From Fusobacteriota bacterium (GTDB taxonomy: Bacteria; Fusobacteriota; Fusobacteriia; Fusobacteriales; Fusobacteriaceae), in NCBI GenBank assembly GCA_023389595.1, contig JAEWEF010000040.1, forward strand, positions 1 through 49,641: a stretch of DNA of 49,641 bases, written 5' to 3'. Shown here piece after piece: positions 17,169-27,260 of this stretch. Within the stretch, counting starts at the first letter, position 1, and every line of letters begins with the position of its first letter. Below the pieces are notes generated by a model. That model was given only the letters and a program-made list of their open reading frames with translations, made no database searches and was not told the origin of the DNA. The translations under genes were made by a program, and so were the position numbers.

Positions 17169-18791
17169 TTACAACTTCATGTAATATTCTATTATGTTAT
17201 ATAAGTGATCAGATATTCTTCTATAAAAGTTTATTATATCAAGATATCCTGTGTTTAATCTTTGTGGTAGAGTTTCGTTTGTATTTACAAAGTGATATCT
17301 TCTAGCAGTTTTAAATAGAGATTTTATTTGAGTATGTTTTTTCAAACTTTCTGATAAAATAGATTTATTTTCATCGTTGTATGCACTATGAACTTCTTTA
17401 AATAATTCTTTTACATCTCCGTGTAATTTTTTTATGAAATCTAATCTATCTTCATCAATTGTTATATCATTTTCCACAAACATTAAAAATCTGTTACCTA
17501 TTCTTCCAAGATAGTCACTTATCGTTTCATACTCATCACACACAAGAAGATTTGCTCTTGTAGTTTCAACCATATCTTCAGCTAACTGTCTGTTCATCAA
17601 TTCAAAATTTAAGTCGTATATTTCTTTTTCAAATAAATCAAGTTTTTCTTCAACTTCAGAAATTTCTTGTATATTTACTTCTATTGTTTTCATATCTTCT
17701 GTACAATCAGACAACAAATTGAATACTCTTTTTATATTGTAAGCCATAGTGTTAACTTCTGCCTTAGTTTGATAAACTACAGTTTCAGGTAACTTCATCA
17801 TCAGTTTATTTAGTTTAGTTACACTAGTTTTTGATTCTTCCTTATCCTTAATTACCTTTCTTAAAAAGATATCAAGATAACTTATAAAAGGAGTTATAAT
17901 AATTACATTGGTAACATTAAAAATCGTGTGTGCAGTCGCTATTGCTACAGCAAGATTTTCTGACGGATTTACAATTCTATCAAGAAATGTAATATAGTAA
18001 TTAAATATGGAAGTTGCCCAGATTATTCCTATTATATTGATAAGAGTATGTGCTATTGCTGCCCTTTTTGCGTTAGATGTTGATCCTATACTAGCTATTA
18101 GAGCCGTTATAGTTGTTCCAACATTTTCTCCCAAAACTAGTGCAACAGCTGTAGGAAAATCTATTAATCCTTGTAGTGCAAGTGTAATCGTGATACCAAG
18201 TGTTGCAGATGACGATTGAACAATTGCAGTTATCATAGCACCGACTAGAACTGCCTTTAGCATACCAAAATAACTGTCTGCAGAAAATGCATGAAATAAT
18301 TTTATAAATGACGGTTCATTTCTAAGTGGGCTAAGTCCTCCACTCATTATTTCAAGACCCAAAAAGATAAATCCGAATCCCATTGCAGTTAACCATTTTA
18401 TTTTTGTACTTTCTTTTTTAGAAAATACGTACATAAGTCCTGAAAATCCTGCTATAGTCAATCCGTATTTACCAATTTTTAAAGCTAGTAACCATCCAGT
18501 AATAGTAGTTCCTATATTGGCACCAAGTATAACGCCCAGTCCTTGTTTCAATGTTAACAATGAAGCGTTTACAAATCCGATAGTCATAACCGTACTGACA
18601 GAAGACGATTGTATTATTGCAGTTATAACTACACCCATAGCTATGCCTAAAAATCTGTTAGAAGTAAGTGTTGATAGTATTTTTTTAAAACTTTTTCCAG
18701 CTATTTTTTGCATTCCAGAAGACATATTCCCCATACCGAAAAGAAATATACCCAATCCACCTACAACCTTAAACAAAATACTTAAGTACAT
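17169..18791 (-). CDS. Na/Pi cotransporter family protein with C-terminal PhoU-like domain
   Basis: A 540-residue protein. The first 310 residues form a polytopic membrane transporter with the family's two inverted QSSS repeats, TAIIQSSSVSTVMTIGFVN near residue 57 and TAIVQSSSATLGITITLALQ near 188, each in a conserved membrane segment. The remaining 220 residues are soluble, helical and PhoU-like. By homology it couples sodium to inorganic phosphate movement at the cytoplasmic membrane; direction is not evident. It starts eight bases after the DUF2156 gene and its ribosome site overlaps that gene's stop. Confidence 0.88.
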   Translation of the reverse strand: MYLSILFKVVGGLGIFLFGMGNMSSGMQKIAGKSFKKILSTLTSNRFLGIAMGVVITAIIQSSSVSTVMTIGFVNASLLTLKQGLGVILGANIGTTITGWLLALKIGKYGLTIAGFSGLMYVFSKKESTKIKWLTAMGFGFIFLGLEIMSGGLSPLRNEPSFIKLFHAFSADSYFGMLKAVLVGAMITAIVQSSSATLGITITLALQGLIDFPTAVALVLGENVGTTITALIASIGSTSNAKRAAIAHTLINIIGIIWATSIFNYYITFLDRIVNPSENLAVAIATAHTIFNVTNVIIITPFISYLDIFLRKVIKDKEESKTSVTKLNKLMMKLPETVVYQTKAEVNTMAYNIKRVFNLLSDCTEDMKTIEVNIQEISEVEEKLDLFEKEIYDLNFELMNRQLAEDMVETTRANLLVCDEYETISDYLGRIGNRFLMFVENDITIDEDRLDFIKKLHGDVKELFKEVHSAYNDENKSILSESLKKHTQIKSLFKTARRYHFVNTNETLPQRLNTGYLDIINFYRRISDHLYNIIEYYMKL

Positions 18792-18799
18792 TAAACCTC

Positions 18800-19669
18800 C
18801 TAGGTTAAACTATATTTTTTTATTAATTCACAAGGATAATAAGACTGCTTAGCTTCTCTTAATCCTTCGTCACCAAAATCGTCTTCTCTGTTTACATATT
18901 TAATATTTAAAAATTCATTTTGTAAAAACAAAGAGTTGATTGCCTGATAACTTCCACTAAACTCTGTCATTGCCTTTTCAACATGTATTACTACCATTTC
19001 TGGAGAAATTAACTCACCTATTGTATATGCAACTATTTCTCCGTCAACTCTTAATACTCCTCCTTTTACGTCTAACTTATCGAAATTTTTTAAGATATTT
19101 TCTATTCCCACAGTTTCGTTTTTTAAAATTTCTTTTTCTTCCAAGTTGCTTATATGATTTTCGTACCATTTTTTTTGAAATTCTAAAACTTCATTCACAT
19201 TTTTACTATTAATATTTTCATAACTGTAATTATAGTTTTTTAAAAACAAATTTATTCTGTTTCTTTTTTTTGAATATTTTCTTCCCTTTAAATGGGCTAA
19301 ATCTTCAACAAGATAGACATAATCAAAATAGTCCCTATCTTCTAAAAAATTAAAATCACCTTCTAAAATATTTTTAAATTCTTCTGTAAAATATCCTATC
19401 GGTTTATTTTCAGAAAGTATTTTTCGTATCTTTTCCTTAATTTTTTTTATAGATTCCTCATTTATTTCCTTAACAAGAGGCATGAAATAATATTCGTTAT
19501 TGCAGTAATATCCTCTGATAGTTAAAACTCCATCTTCTTCTTCATATTCCATATTTTCACCATAGGACCACAAAAATAAATTTGTAAATGAAAAATCATT
19601 TATTCTAAATTTATTTTTTGTATATGAGTCTATTACCTCTTTAGAATCTATATCTACTTTTTTCCACAT
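18800..19669 (-). CDS. DUF2156 (LPG_synthase_C-like, GNAT-fold) protein
   Basis: A 289-residue soluble protein. Features typical of the DUF2156 family are IDSYTKNKFRINDFSFTNLFLWS-like opening (residues 12-34), the segment KRNRINLFLKNYNYSYENI near 140 and YINREDD-like KYVNREDDFGDEGLREAK near the C-terminus, where AKQSYYP ends the acyltransferase-like fold. The related C-terminal domain of MprF transfers amino acids from tRNA to lipids, but stand-alone members are uncharacterised, so no reaction is assigned. Its ATG is unusually far (about 13 bases) from the nearest GGAG, so expression may be low. Confidence 0.75.
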   Translation of the reverse strand: MWKKVDIDSKEVIDSYTKNKFRINDFSFTNLFLWSYGENMEYEEEDGVLTIRGYYCNNEYYFMPLVKEINEESIKKIKEKIRKILSENKPIGYFTEEFKNILEGDFNFLEDRDYFDYVYLVEDLAHLKGRKYSKKRNRINLFLKNYNYSYENINSKNVNEVLEFQKKWYENHISNLEEKEILKNETVGIENILKNFDKLDVKGGVLRVDGEIVAYTIGELISPEMVVIHVEKAMTEFSGSYQAINSLFLQNEFLNIKYVNREDDFGDEGLREAKQSYYPCELIKKYSLT

Positions 19670-19687
19670 GTAATTTTTATTCTCTCC

Positions 19688-21046
19688 TTATCTTGCCAAT
19701 CTGTATATAGATTCAACATAAATTTTTAACAAAGTATCTATTTTTGATATTTCTAAATACTCATCTCTTTGATGGAATCTATCTTCTTGAGATGCTAATA
19801 ACGCTCCAAAAGCAACACAATTTTTTGTTTGTTTAGCGTATGTTCCACCACCTATAGCTTTAGGTTTAGATTCCATATCTCCTGTAACATCTTGATATGC
19901 TTCCATAAGAGTTTTTACTAAAAATCCTTCTCTATCAGCATAAAGAGGGTTTGTAGTAGAGTGTATTAGACAATTAAATTTATTATCTTCTATAGATTTT
20001 TTTAATTTTTCTACTATTTCTTCAACCTTTATTTTTGAAGGAATTCTTATGTCAAACCATAATTCAAACTTATTATTTTCTAGTATTATTTTTCCGATAT
20101 TTAAAGTTAAGGCTCCTGTTTCTCCATCATCGCAAGCTATTCCAAGAGATGTTCCGTCAGTTTCCATTTTTATGCAATTTGCAAAAAAATCAGTAATTTC
20201 TTTTAATTCCTCATTTTTTATTTCAAACTCTTTAAGAGTTTCAAAAAAAGCACTTATTGCATTGTACCCTAAGCTTGGTCTAGCTCCGTGAGCAGGAACT
20301 CCTTCTGATACAAAAGTTATTTTGTCTCCTTCTTCTTTAAAAGTAACTTTATTTTTATTTTCTACTTTTCCAACAAAAGATTTTGGAATGCTTCCAACAG
20401 CTTCGTTAGCAACAGAGTTAAACGCATTTCCTCCATTTACAACTAATCCATCCAGTGTGTTAAATTCTCTCACTATTTTTGCTTTAATAGCTCCTTTTTC
20501 TGCATAAGTTACTGGAAAACTAGAGTCAGGTGTAAAAGCTACTTCTGGATGTGGCATTTTTAGTTCTCCAAAATAATATTTTAAACAAGCACTTCCACTT
20601 TCTTCGTCAGCTCCCAAAATCATTCTAATCTTCTTGTTCAATTTAATACCGCTATCTTTTAAAGCTTTCATAGCATAAAGAGAAATTATAGCTGGACCTT
20701 TGTCATCAAGCGTTCCTCTTCCATAAATTTTTCCGTCGTGAATCTCTGCTCCATAAGGTGGATATGTCCAGTTATTCCCTTCTGGAACTACGTCAACATG
20801 GGCTAGTATTCCAAGAGTTTCTTCTCCTTCTCCCATATCTATATGCATAGCATAGTTATCAAATTTTTCAGCTTTAAAGCCTAATTTTTCAGCTAAATCC
20901 ATAAAATGATCTAATGCTTTAGCTGGCCCTTCTCCAAAAGGCATACCTGGTAACGCTGCTTCTTTAACACTTCTTACTCTAACAGCATTTTGAATCTCTC
21001 TCACTACTTCATCTTTGTAACTTAACACTCTTTCTTGTAAAGTCAT
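19688..21046 (-). CDS. Sapep/PepV-type M20 metal-dependent dipeptidase
   Basis: About 452 residues of the M20 family, cleaving dipeptides in the cytoplasm. Metal ligands appear in order: GILAHVDVVPEG near residue 82, GRGTLDDKGPA near 112, and GADEESGS near 147. The lid-domain histidine is in VSEGVPAHGARPS near 250. A late HQRDEYLEI supplies the last ligand. Length and motif wording fit the Sapep/PepV branch. ATG at 21046 is preferred over the TTG just before it because GGAGG is five bases away. Fits a peptide- and amino-acid-fermenting lifestyle. Confidence 0.9.
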   Translation of the reverse strand: MTLQERVLSYKDEVVREIQNAVRVRSVKEAALPGMPFGEGPAKALDHFMDLAEKLGFKAEKFDNYAMHIDMGEGEETLGILAHVDVVPEGNNWTYPPYGAEIHDGKIYGRGTLDDKGPAIISLYAMKALKDSGIKLNKKIRMILGADEESGSACLKYYFGELKMPHPEVAFTPDSSFPVTYAEKGAIKAKIVREFNTLDGLVVNGGNAFNSVANEAVGSIPKSFVGKVENKNKVTFKEEGDKITFVSEGVPAHGARPSLGYNAISAFFETLKEFEIKNEELKEITDFFANCIKMETDGTSLGIACDDGETGALTLNIGKIILENNKFELWFDIRIPSKIKVEEIVEKLKKSIEDNKFNCLIHSTTNPLYADREGFLVKTLMEAYQDVTGDMESKPKAIGGGTYAKQTKNCVAFGALLASQEDRFHQRDEYLEISKIDTLLKIYVESIYRLAR

Positions 21047-21069
21047 CAATACCTCCTTATAAATTATTT

Positions 21070-24000
21070 TTAAAACTGAAACAGTTTTATTTGGTTAGTT
21101 TCATTTAAATCACGTATCGCTCCCATCATTTTTAATTTCTCTAAAACTGTTTGAGATATTTTCGTTCTCCTTTTTATATCTTCAACGGACAAAAATTCTT
21201 CTTTTTCTCTTTCTTTGACAATATTTTCTATCACAGAAAGTCCAAGTCCGCTTACTCCAATAAGTGGTATCCTAATTTTCCCTTTTTCTATAGTAAATTT
21301 TGTGCCGTGAGATTTATAAATATCTATAGGCAACAGTTCTATTCCTCTTGCATACATTTCAACTATAATTTCGCATATATTTTGTTCAGTTTTCTTTTTA
21401 ACATCTAGCTTACCGATTTTTGAAATATCTGATAAATCGTTTAATCTCATTTTAGCAACTATATTGTTAGACATATTTTCATAATTAAAATCTTCAGCTT
21501 TTCTAGAAAGATATGCGGCGTAAAATGCAAGAGGATAATGAACTTTAAAATAAGCTATTCTTACTGCCATCATAACATAAGCAACTGCGTGCCCTTTAGG
21601 AAACATATATTGTATTCGTCTACAAGATTCTATATACCAATCTTTTACATTTTTTTCCTTCATCAATTTAGAATATTCGGCCCACTGTTCTACATCTTTT
21701 GATGGCTTCCCTTTTCTTACAAATTCCATTATTTTAAATGCAATCGACTTATCTATACCCTGATCTATTAGATAGTTCATTATATCATCTCTTACGGTAA
21801 TAATTTCAGATAGAGTCGCTTCTCCACTTCTTACAAATTCTTGTGCATTGTTAAGCCACACATCTGTTCCGTGAGAAAGCCCTGAAATTCTTACTAATTC
21901 TGCAAAAGTTTTAGGTTTAGTGTCAACTAACATTTCTCTTACAAAACCGGTTCCAAATTCTGGAACACCATATGTCCCCACTTCTGATCCAATTTCTTCT
22001 TTAGTTACATTTAGCGATTCTGTTGACGAGAAAATTTTAAGTGTAGCTTCATCATTTAAAGGTATGTCGGCAACTGACACTCCCGTATATTCTTCAAGTA
22101 ATTTTATAGTAGTAGGATCATCATGTCCTAACAGATCCAACTTAACTAATTGCTCGTCCATAACATGATAATCATAATGTGTTATTATAGATGGGTTGTT
22201 CATGTCATTCGCAGGCCTTTGCACCGCACAAAATTCATAGATAGAATTTCCTCGAGGTACTATTATCATTCCACCTGGATGTTGACCTGTAGTTTTTTTC
22301 GCTCCTTGACATTTTAAAGACAGCCTTACTAATTCAGCATCACTTATTTTCAAGTTATTTTCTTCAAAATATTTTTTTACATACCCCAAAGCATTTTTTT
22401 CGGCAAGTGTATTTATAGTTCCAGCCTTAAAAACATTTTCTTTACCAAAAAGTTCTTCACAATATCTGTGTATTTCTGTTTGATATTCTCCTGAAAAGTT
22501 AAGATCGATATCTGGTACCTTATCTCCATTAAATCCCATAAATACTTCAAAAGGTATAGAGTATCCATCCCTTTTCATTTCAGAGTTACATTTAGGACAA
22601 TTTTTAGGAGGAAGGTCAACTCCCGCTCCCTCTTTGTCTGTAAATTCACTGTGTTTACAGTTTTCATTAGTACAAATATAGTGTGGATATAACGCATTTA
22701 CTTCGGTTATTCCCATCATGTACGCAACTAAAGAAGATCCTACTGACCCTCTAGATCCAACTAAATATCCATTATCTAAAGATTTTTTTACTAATTTTTG
22801 TGCAGATAAATAGAGTACAGAAAATCCATTTCCTATTATTGCATCAAGCTCTCTTTTTAATCTCTGCTCTACAATGTCAGGAAGAGGATTGCCATATATT
22901 TGATACGCCCTACTATACGTCATCTCCCTAACCATTTCCTCAGAATTTTCTAGTGATGGAGGATAGAATCCGTCCGGTACAGGTTTTACCATTTCAGTCA
23001 TTTCGGATATTGCGTTTGTATTTTTTATTACAACTTCTCTTGCTATATCTTCGCCAAGATAATTAAATTCTTCCAACATCATATCCGTTGTTCTGAAATA
23101 AAATCCATTATCAATTTTATATTGTTTTTCGTCGTATACATTACCGCTACCATAAAGCAGTATCGATCTAGCAATATAATCTTCTCTATCTAAATAATGT
23201 ACATTTGAAGAGGCAACAACTAATTTATTTTTTTCTTTTGCAAGTTCGTAAATAAATTTGTTCATTTCTTCTATATCTTTTTCAGATTTTATAGTTCCAG
23301 TATCTTCATCCTCATACAATTCGTTATAACAACTCTTAGGTAAAATTTCAATATAATCATAAAAGTCTATGCTACTTTTTAATTTGTAAATATTATTTCT
23401 GAAATATAGTTCAGACAGCTCTCCCGTATTCATAAAATGAGCAGACATAGACGAACCTATTAAAAGTCCTTCTCTATTTTCTTTTAAAATAGTTTTTGGT
23501 ATACGAGGTCTTTTATTTCCAAAATAATCTATATGAGATTTTGAAACTAGCTTGTATAAATTTTTTAGTCCAGTTAAATTTTTAACTAAAACTACAATAT
23601 TTTTGACTGATTGTTTTTGAACGTTTATTGATACAGTTGTATTTATATCTTCTAATGTAACAGCTTTTTTCTCTTTGTACTTTTCCAAAAATATTTTAAA
23701 CATTTTAGCAGTTGCTGTTGCGTCATCTACTGCTCTGTGATGATTTTCAAGAGATAACCCAAGATGTTTATTTAAATTAGCAAGACCATAATTTTTTAAG
23801 TCTGGGTAGAGATCTCTTGCCATTTGTAGAGTATCTATTACCCTCACATTTAAATCTACTTTTAAATATTTTTTTATATCCCGTGATATAAATCCCATAT
23901 CAAAAGCAGCGTTATGTGCAACAAGTGTAGCACCATCTATAAATTTATAAAATCTAGCTATTACTTCTTCTATGGTTGGTTTTTGCTCCACCATATCGTT

Positions 24001-25422
24001 CGTAATTTTTGTAATCTCAGTTATTCTTTTAGGAATGGGTTTAAGAGGATTTACAAGCTCAGAAAAACGGCTAACTATATCTCCGTTCTTAATTTTTACA
24101 GCACCTATTTCTATTATTTCATTTAATTTTGAATTAAGACCAAGTGTTTCTAAGTCAAAAACTACAAACTCTTCTTCATCAATTTTTAATTTTGATAAAT
24201 CTTCGTTATTTGAATTTTGTACCATGATTTCTTCGTCGTCAACCATATACATTTCACAACCAAAAATAACTTTTATATCGTTGTTTTTAGCTATTTTATA
24301 TGCTGCAGGAAAAGAATGAACTGTTCCATAATCTGTTATGGCTATACTTTTATGGCCGTAAACTTTTGCTCTTTTTATTAAATCTTCAACATCACACACA
24401 CCAACCATTTCACTCATTTTAGTATGCGTATGTAATTCTACTCTTTTTTCTTCACATTTATCTTCTATTACGTCAAATTTACTTTCTATCTTATTTATGC
24501 TATCGGCTATAATTACTTTTTCATTTTTAGAATCGTTGCCATACATTTCTACTTGTACCCTACCAGATACTTTTACGTATTCTCCAGTTGATACAGAAAA
24601 ATCTTCATTCGGTTTTAAAAATTTCTTCACACTTATAGATTCACTCTTATCATAAACTCTAAAAACAATTAGAGAATTCCCATTTTTTAATACCCTTTTT
24701 TCAGAATAAAAAACCTCTCCCTCGATGACACATTTTTCTCCAACAAATGTGTCATAAGCTTCAGCTATCGATATTGCATCAGCCTTTATATCTTTATTTT
24801 TAAATTTAGAATATCCGTTATAACTTGTTTCTTTAGAATTTTTTAATTTTTCCAAATTTTGTTTTCTCTCTTCTTCAACTTTTTTTTCAAACTCAGCAAC
24901 ATAGTCTATAACTTTTTCATGAGTTTTAAATTCAACTCCAGTTAAATCTCCAAAATAAAATCCTATGTTAAAAGAGTCGAACCCGTATTCTCTCAGTATA
25001 TTATCTAACTTAATATCCATTTTTTCTTTTTTTAGCATATTTATATAATGTTTATCATTAAGTTCTATTTTTACTATATTTTCTTCTGGCTTGATTAAAA
25101 AATTATTTAGATATGTTTTAGCTGTAGTATTTTTTGATTTCAGTTTTGCAATAGACATCTCTATTACTTCTTTTATATAATTTTCTTTATCTATAAACTT
25201 ATCACACTCAGTAATAAAAAATATATCTATCGCATCATCAAAAATTCTTTTTAACTCTTTATAAATTATATCTTGTTCCTTTAAGCAATTCATCCCCTTA
25301 GCTGAACAGTTGATAATTACTTTTCTAATTTTAGAATTTATACTTACTTTAGATATAACTAAGGTAGTTAAATTTAATTTTTCATAAAATTTTTCGTGCG
25401 GCACTATAACATAGTTAGTCAT
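21070..25422 (-). CDS. polC: DNA polymerase III alpha subunit, PolC type
   Basis: A 1450-residue replicative polymerase. Order: N-terminal domain; OB fold (CVIEGEVFYSEKRV near residue 235); PHP domain opening VELHTHTKMSEMVGVCDV near 329; embedded DnaQ-like 3'-5' exonuclease from FVVFDLETLG near 424 to the HRAVDDA motif; polymerase palm with a CTNENCKH...CPKC zinc finger near 914 and catalytic PDIDLNFSG near 973; helix-hairpin-helix tail. This insertion of exonuclease inside PHP defines PolC. The PHP motif lacks two usual metal ligands (Asp to Val after SEM, and TDH to TDY), verified at the DNA level. Thirteen bases downstream of the RNA methyltransferase gene. Confidence 0.97.
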   Translation of the reverse strand: MTNYVIVPHEKFYEKLNLTTLVISKVSINSKIRKVIINCSAKGMNCLKEQDIIYKELKRIFDDAIDIFFITECDKFIDKENYIKEVIEMSIAKLKSKNTTAKTYLNNFLIKPEENIVKIELNDKHYINMLKKEKMDIKLDNILREYGFDSFNIGFYFGDLTGVEFKTHEKVIDYVAEFEKKVEEERKQNLEKLKNSKETSYNGYSKFKNKDIKADAISIAEAYDTFVGEKCVIEGEVFYSEKRVLKNGNSLIVFRVYDKSESISVKKFLKPNEDFSVSTGEYVKVSGRVQVEMYGNDSKNEKVIIADSINKIESKFDVIEDKCEEKRVELHTHTKMSEMVGVCDVEDLIKRAKVYGHKSIAITDYGTVHSFPAAYKIAKNNDIKVIFGCEMYMVDDEEIMVQNSNNEDLSKLKIDEEEFVVFDLETLGLNSKLNEIIEIGAVKIKNGDIVSRFSELVNPLKPIPKRITEITKITNDMVEQKPTIEEVIARFYKFIDGATLVAHNAAFDMGFISRDIKKYLKVDLNVRVIDTLQMARDLYPDLKNYGLANLNKHLGLSLENHHRAVDDATATAKMFKIFLEKYKEKKAVTLEDINTTVSINVQKQSVKNIVVLVKNLTGLKNLYKLVSKSHIDYFGNKRPRIPKTILKENREGLLIGSSMSAHFMNTGELSELYFRNNIYKLKSSIDFYDYIEILPKSCYNELYEDEDTGTIKSEKDIEEMNKFIYELAKEKNKLVVASSNVHYLDREDYIARSILLYGSGNVYDEKQYKIDNGFYFRTTDMMLEEFNYLGEDIAREVVIKNTNAISEMTEMVKPVPDGFYPPSLENSEEMVREMTYSRAYQIYGNPLPDIVEQRLKRELDAIIGNGFSVLYLSAQKLVKKSLDNGYLVGSRGSVGSSLVAYMMGITEVNALYPHYICTNENCKHSEFTDKEGAGVDLPPKNCPKCNSEMKRDGYSIPFEVFMGFNGDKVPDIDLNFSGEYQTEIHRYCEELFGKENVFKAGTINTLAEKNALGYVKKYFEENNLKISDAELVRLSLKCQGAKKTTGQHPGGMIIVPRGNSIYEFCAVQRPANDMNNPSIITHYDYHVMDEQLVKLDLLGHDDPTTIKLLEEYTGVSVADIPLNDEATLKIFSSTESLNVTKEEIGSEVGTYGVPEFGTGFVREMLVDTKPKTFAELVRISGLSHGTDVWLNNAQEFVRSGEATLSEIITVRDDIMNYLIDQGIDKSIAFKIMEFVRKGKPSKDVEQWAEYSKLMKEKNVKDWYIESCRRIQYMFPKGHAVAYVMMAVRIAYFKVHYPLAFYAAYLSRKAEDFNYENMSNNIVAKMRLNDLSDISKIGKLDVKKKTEQNICEIIVEMYARGIELLPIDIYKSHGTKFTIEKGKIRIPLIGVSGLGLSVIENIVKEREKEEFLSVEDIKRRTKISQTVLEKLKMMGAIRDLNETNQIKLFQF

Positions 25423-25434
25423 ATTTCCTCCAAA

Positions 25435-25998
25435 CTAATCCTCACCTAACAGTCTATCTAAAATAATTGCAACTGCTCCCCTAACTGATAAATGATTATA
25501 TTTCGCTCTTGCCCTTATAGGTTCCAATATATAAGAAGACATATCCATTACCTCTTTAGTAAGACCCCATCCAGTTCCAAACAGTAATAAATATGGTTTA
25601 TTATCATTAAAAATTTTTTCAGATAAATTTTTATACGATATTGAATTTTCAAAAATTTTTGCAGAAGTAGTTATTATTAAAGGTTTTTCTCCCTCTTCTT
25701 TTTCAATTTCTTCTACCACTTCATCTATACTAGATACGACTCTTGTAAATTCAAAAGCTCTCTCTCTATCCTTATTATATTCCTTTCCTATTCCTTCTTG
25801 CCAATAACTTATAATTCTTTGTGTCAATACCTTCTGTGCTTCAGCAGGAACAACAAGTCTATAAGCTTTTATATCATAAGTACTACAAGTTCTAGATATA
25901 TCATGAATATCAAAATTTGTTACAGAAGTACAAACTACTTCATTTCTTCTATTATAAACTGGATAATGTACCAATCCAACATATATTTTACTTCTCAT
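25435..25998 (-). CDS. SPOUT-like RNA methyltransferase (TM1570 family)
   Basis: About 187 residues matching the Methyltrn_RNA_4 family: KIYVGLVHYPVYNRRNEVV, then TNFDIHDISRTCSTYDIKAY, VPAEAQKVLTQRIISYW and the knot region LLLFGTGWGLTKEVM followed by SVRGAVAIILDRLLGE. These proteins are commonly encoded beside or fused to TrmD and are predicted to methylate RNA; the target is not established. The ATG at 25998 follows GGAG by seven bases and lies inside the end of trmD, so the two overlap by 11 bases. A start two codons earlier is also possible. Confidence 0.85.
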   Translation of the reverse strand: MRSKIYVGLVHYPVYNRRNEVVCTSVTNFDIHDISRTCSTYDIKAYRLVVPAEAQKVLTQRIISYWQEGIGKEYNKDRERAFEFTRVVSSIDEVVEEIEKEEGEKPLIITTSAKIFENSISYKNLSEKIFNDNKPYLLLFGTGWGLTKEVMDMSSYILEPIRARAKYNHLSVRGAVAIILDRLLGED

Positions 25999-26725
25999 TT
26001 TCATGCTCCGATTCAATATCTTTTATTATCTTATTCAATATTTTTTTTTCTTCTTCAGTTAATTCTTTTTTTTCTAAAAGGTCTCTTCTTTTTATGTAAG
26101 TGTTTCTAATACTTTGTTCTTTTCTCCATTTTTCTATATTTTTATGATGTCCAGACAAAAGAATTTCAGGAACTGATTTCCCATCGTAAATTGAAGGTCT
26201 AGTATACTGTGGATAGTCAAGCAAGCCGTTAAAAAAAGAATCATTTTCATAAGATTCTTTTTTTATCGCACCCGGAATCATTCTAGCAACTGCATCAACA
26301 ATTACCATAGCAGGAAGTTCTCCTCCAGTCAAAACATAATCTCCTATAGAAATTTCAAGGTCTATAAATTCATCTATTACTCTCTGATCTATGCCCTCAT
26401 AATGCCCTGCAACTATTGTTATTTCATCCAAATTAGCAATTTCTACTGCCATTTTCTGATCGAAAATTTTTCCCTGAGGAGAGACAAATATTTTTTTTCC
26501 ACCAATATTTTTTAAAGCTCTAAAAAGTGGTTCTGGTTTTAAAACCATACCATGTCCTCCACCAAAAGGTATGTCGTCAGCCTGTTTATGCTTGTCATAA
26601 CAGTAGTCTCTAAGATTAATTATTTTTATACTTAAAAGTTCCCTATCTATACATCTGGAAATAATACTTTCACTTATAAATCCTTCAAACATTTTTGGAA
26701 ATAAAGTGACTATATTAATTTTCAT
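25988..26725 (-). CDS. trmD: tRNA (guanine37-N1)-methyltransferase
   Basis: A 245-residue SPOUT methyltransferase making m1G37 in tRNA to prevent frameshifting. Knot motifs: KQADDIPFGGGHGMVLKPEPL near residue 53, IFVSPQG, VAGHYEGIDQRV near 113 and the SAM loop SIGDYVLTGGELPAMV near 132. DYPQYTRPSIYDG and the DNA/RNA-binding C-terminal helices WRKEQSIRNTYIKR follow. It overlaps rimM by 11 bases at its start and the second methyltransferase gene at its end. Confidence 0.96.
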   Translation of the reverse strand: MKINIVTLFPKMFEGFISESIISRCIDRELLSIKIINLRDYCYDKHKQADDIPFGGGHGMVLKPEPLFRALKNIGGKKIFVSPQGKIFDQKMAVEIANLDEITIVAGHYEGIDQRVIDEFIDLEISIGDYVLTGGELPAMVIVDAVARMIPGAIKKESYENDSFFNGLLDYPQYTRPSIYDGKSVPEILLSGHHKNIEKWRKEQSIRNTYIKRRDLLEKKELTEEEKKILNKIIKDIESEHENEK

Positions 26726-27251
26726 TCTTTCTCCCTATACTTATATCTTCCATGAGTCCATCTATTAACTTTACATATATTTTTCTTTCTTCATAATCTA
26801 TGTTAAGAATAAATTCATCGACATCTGGTATCATCGTTTCATAGTTTTTATTTCTTGCAACAAAAATATTATGTGCTGCAGTTTCGTATATTTCTTCTAC
26901 TTTTCCTATGCACATACCATTTGACATATCAATTACTTCCATACCTATAGTTTCACTCAAAAAATGTTCGTCATCAGATATACCAAGTACTTCTCTTCTA
27001 ACTTTTATATATGAATTTCTTAAAAAGTCTGCATCTTTTTTATTATTTATCTCATCAAAAATAAAAGACCATTTATTTTGGACAAAATGTTTTACACTTT
27101 TAACTGTAAGTAGTCGTTGTTGTTTATCTTCAAATTCTACTATTATTTTTTCTCCTACTAATCTCTCTAAATTTTCCATTTCAGACAAAACTTTGACTTC
27201 CCCTTTTAAATGATGAGTTCCTAAAATTTTACCCAGTATTAAAAGACTCAT
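26715..27251 (-). CDS. rimM: Ribosome maturation factor RimM
   Basis: A 178-residue protein that binds S19 and helps mature the 16S rRNA 3' domain. The N-terminal RimM domain starts LLILGKILGTHHLKGEVKVLS, and the PRC-barrel C-terminal half has IGMEVIDMSNGMCIGKVEEI near residue 101 and MIPDVDEFILNID near 140. It follows khpA by nine bases and overlaps trmD, the usual rimM-trmD pairing. Confidence 0.95.
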   Translation of the reverse strand: MSLLILGKILGTHHLKGEVKVLSEMENLERLVGEKIIVEFEDKQQRLLTVKSVKHFVQNKWSFIFDEINNKKDADFLRNSYIKVRREVLGISDDEHFLSETIGMEVIDMSNGMCIGKVEEIYETAAHNIFVARNKNYETMIPDVDEFILNIDYEERKIYVKLIDGLMEDISIGRKNEN

Positions 27252-27260
27252 AAAAATCTC

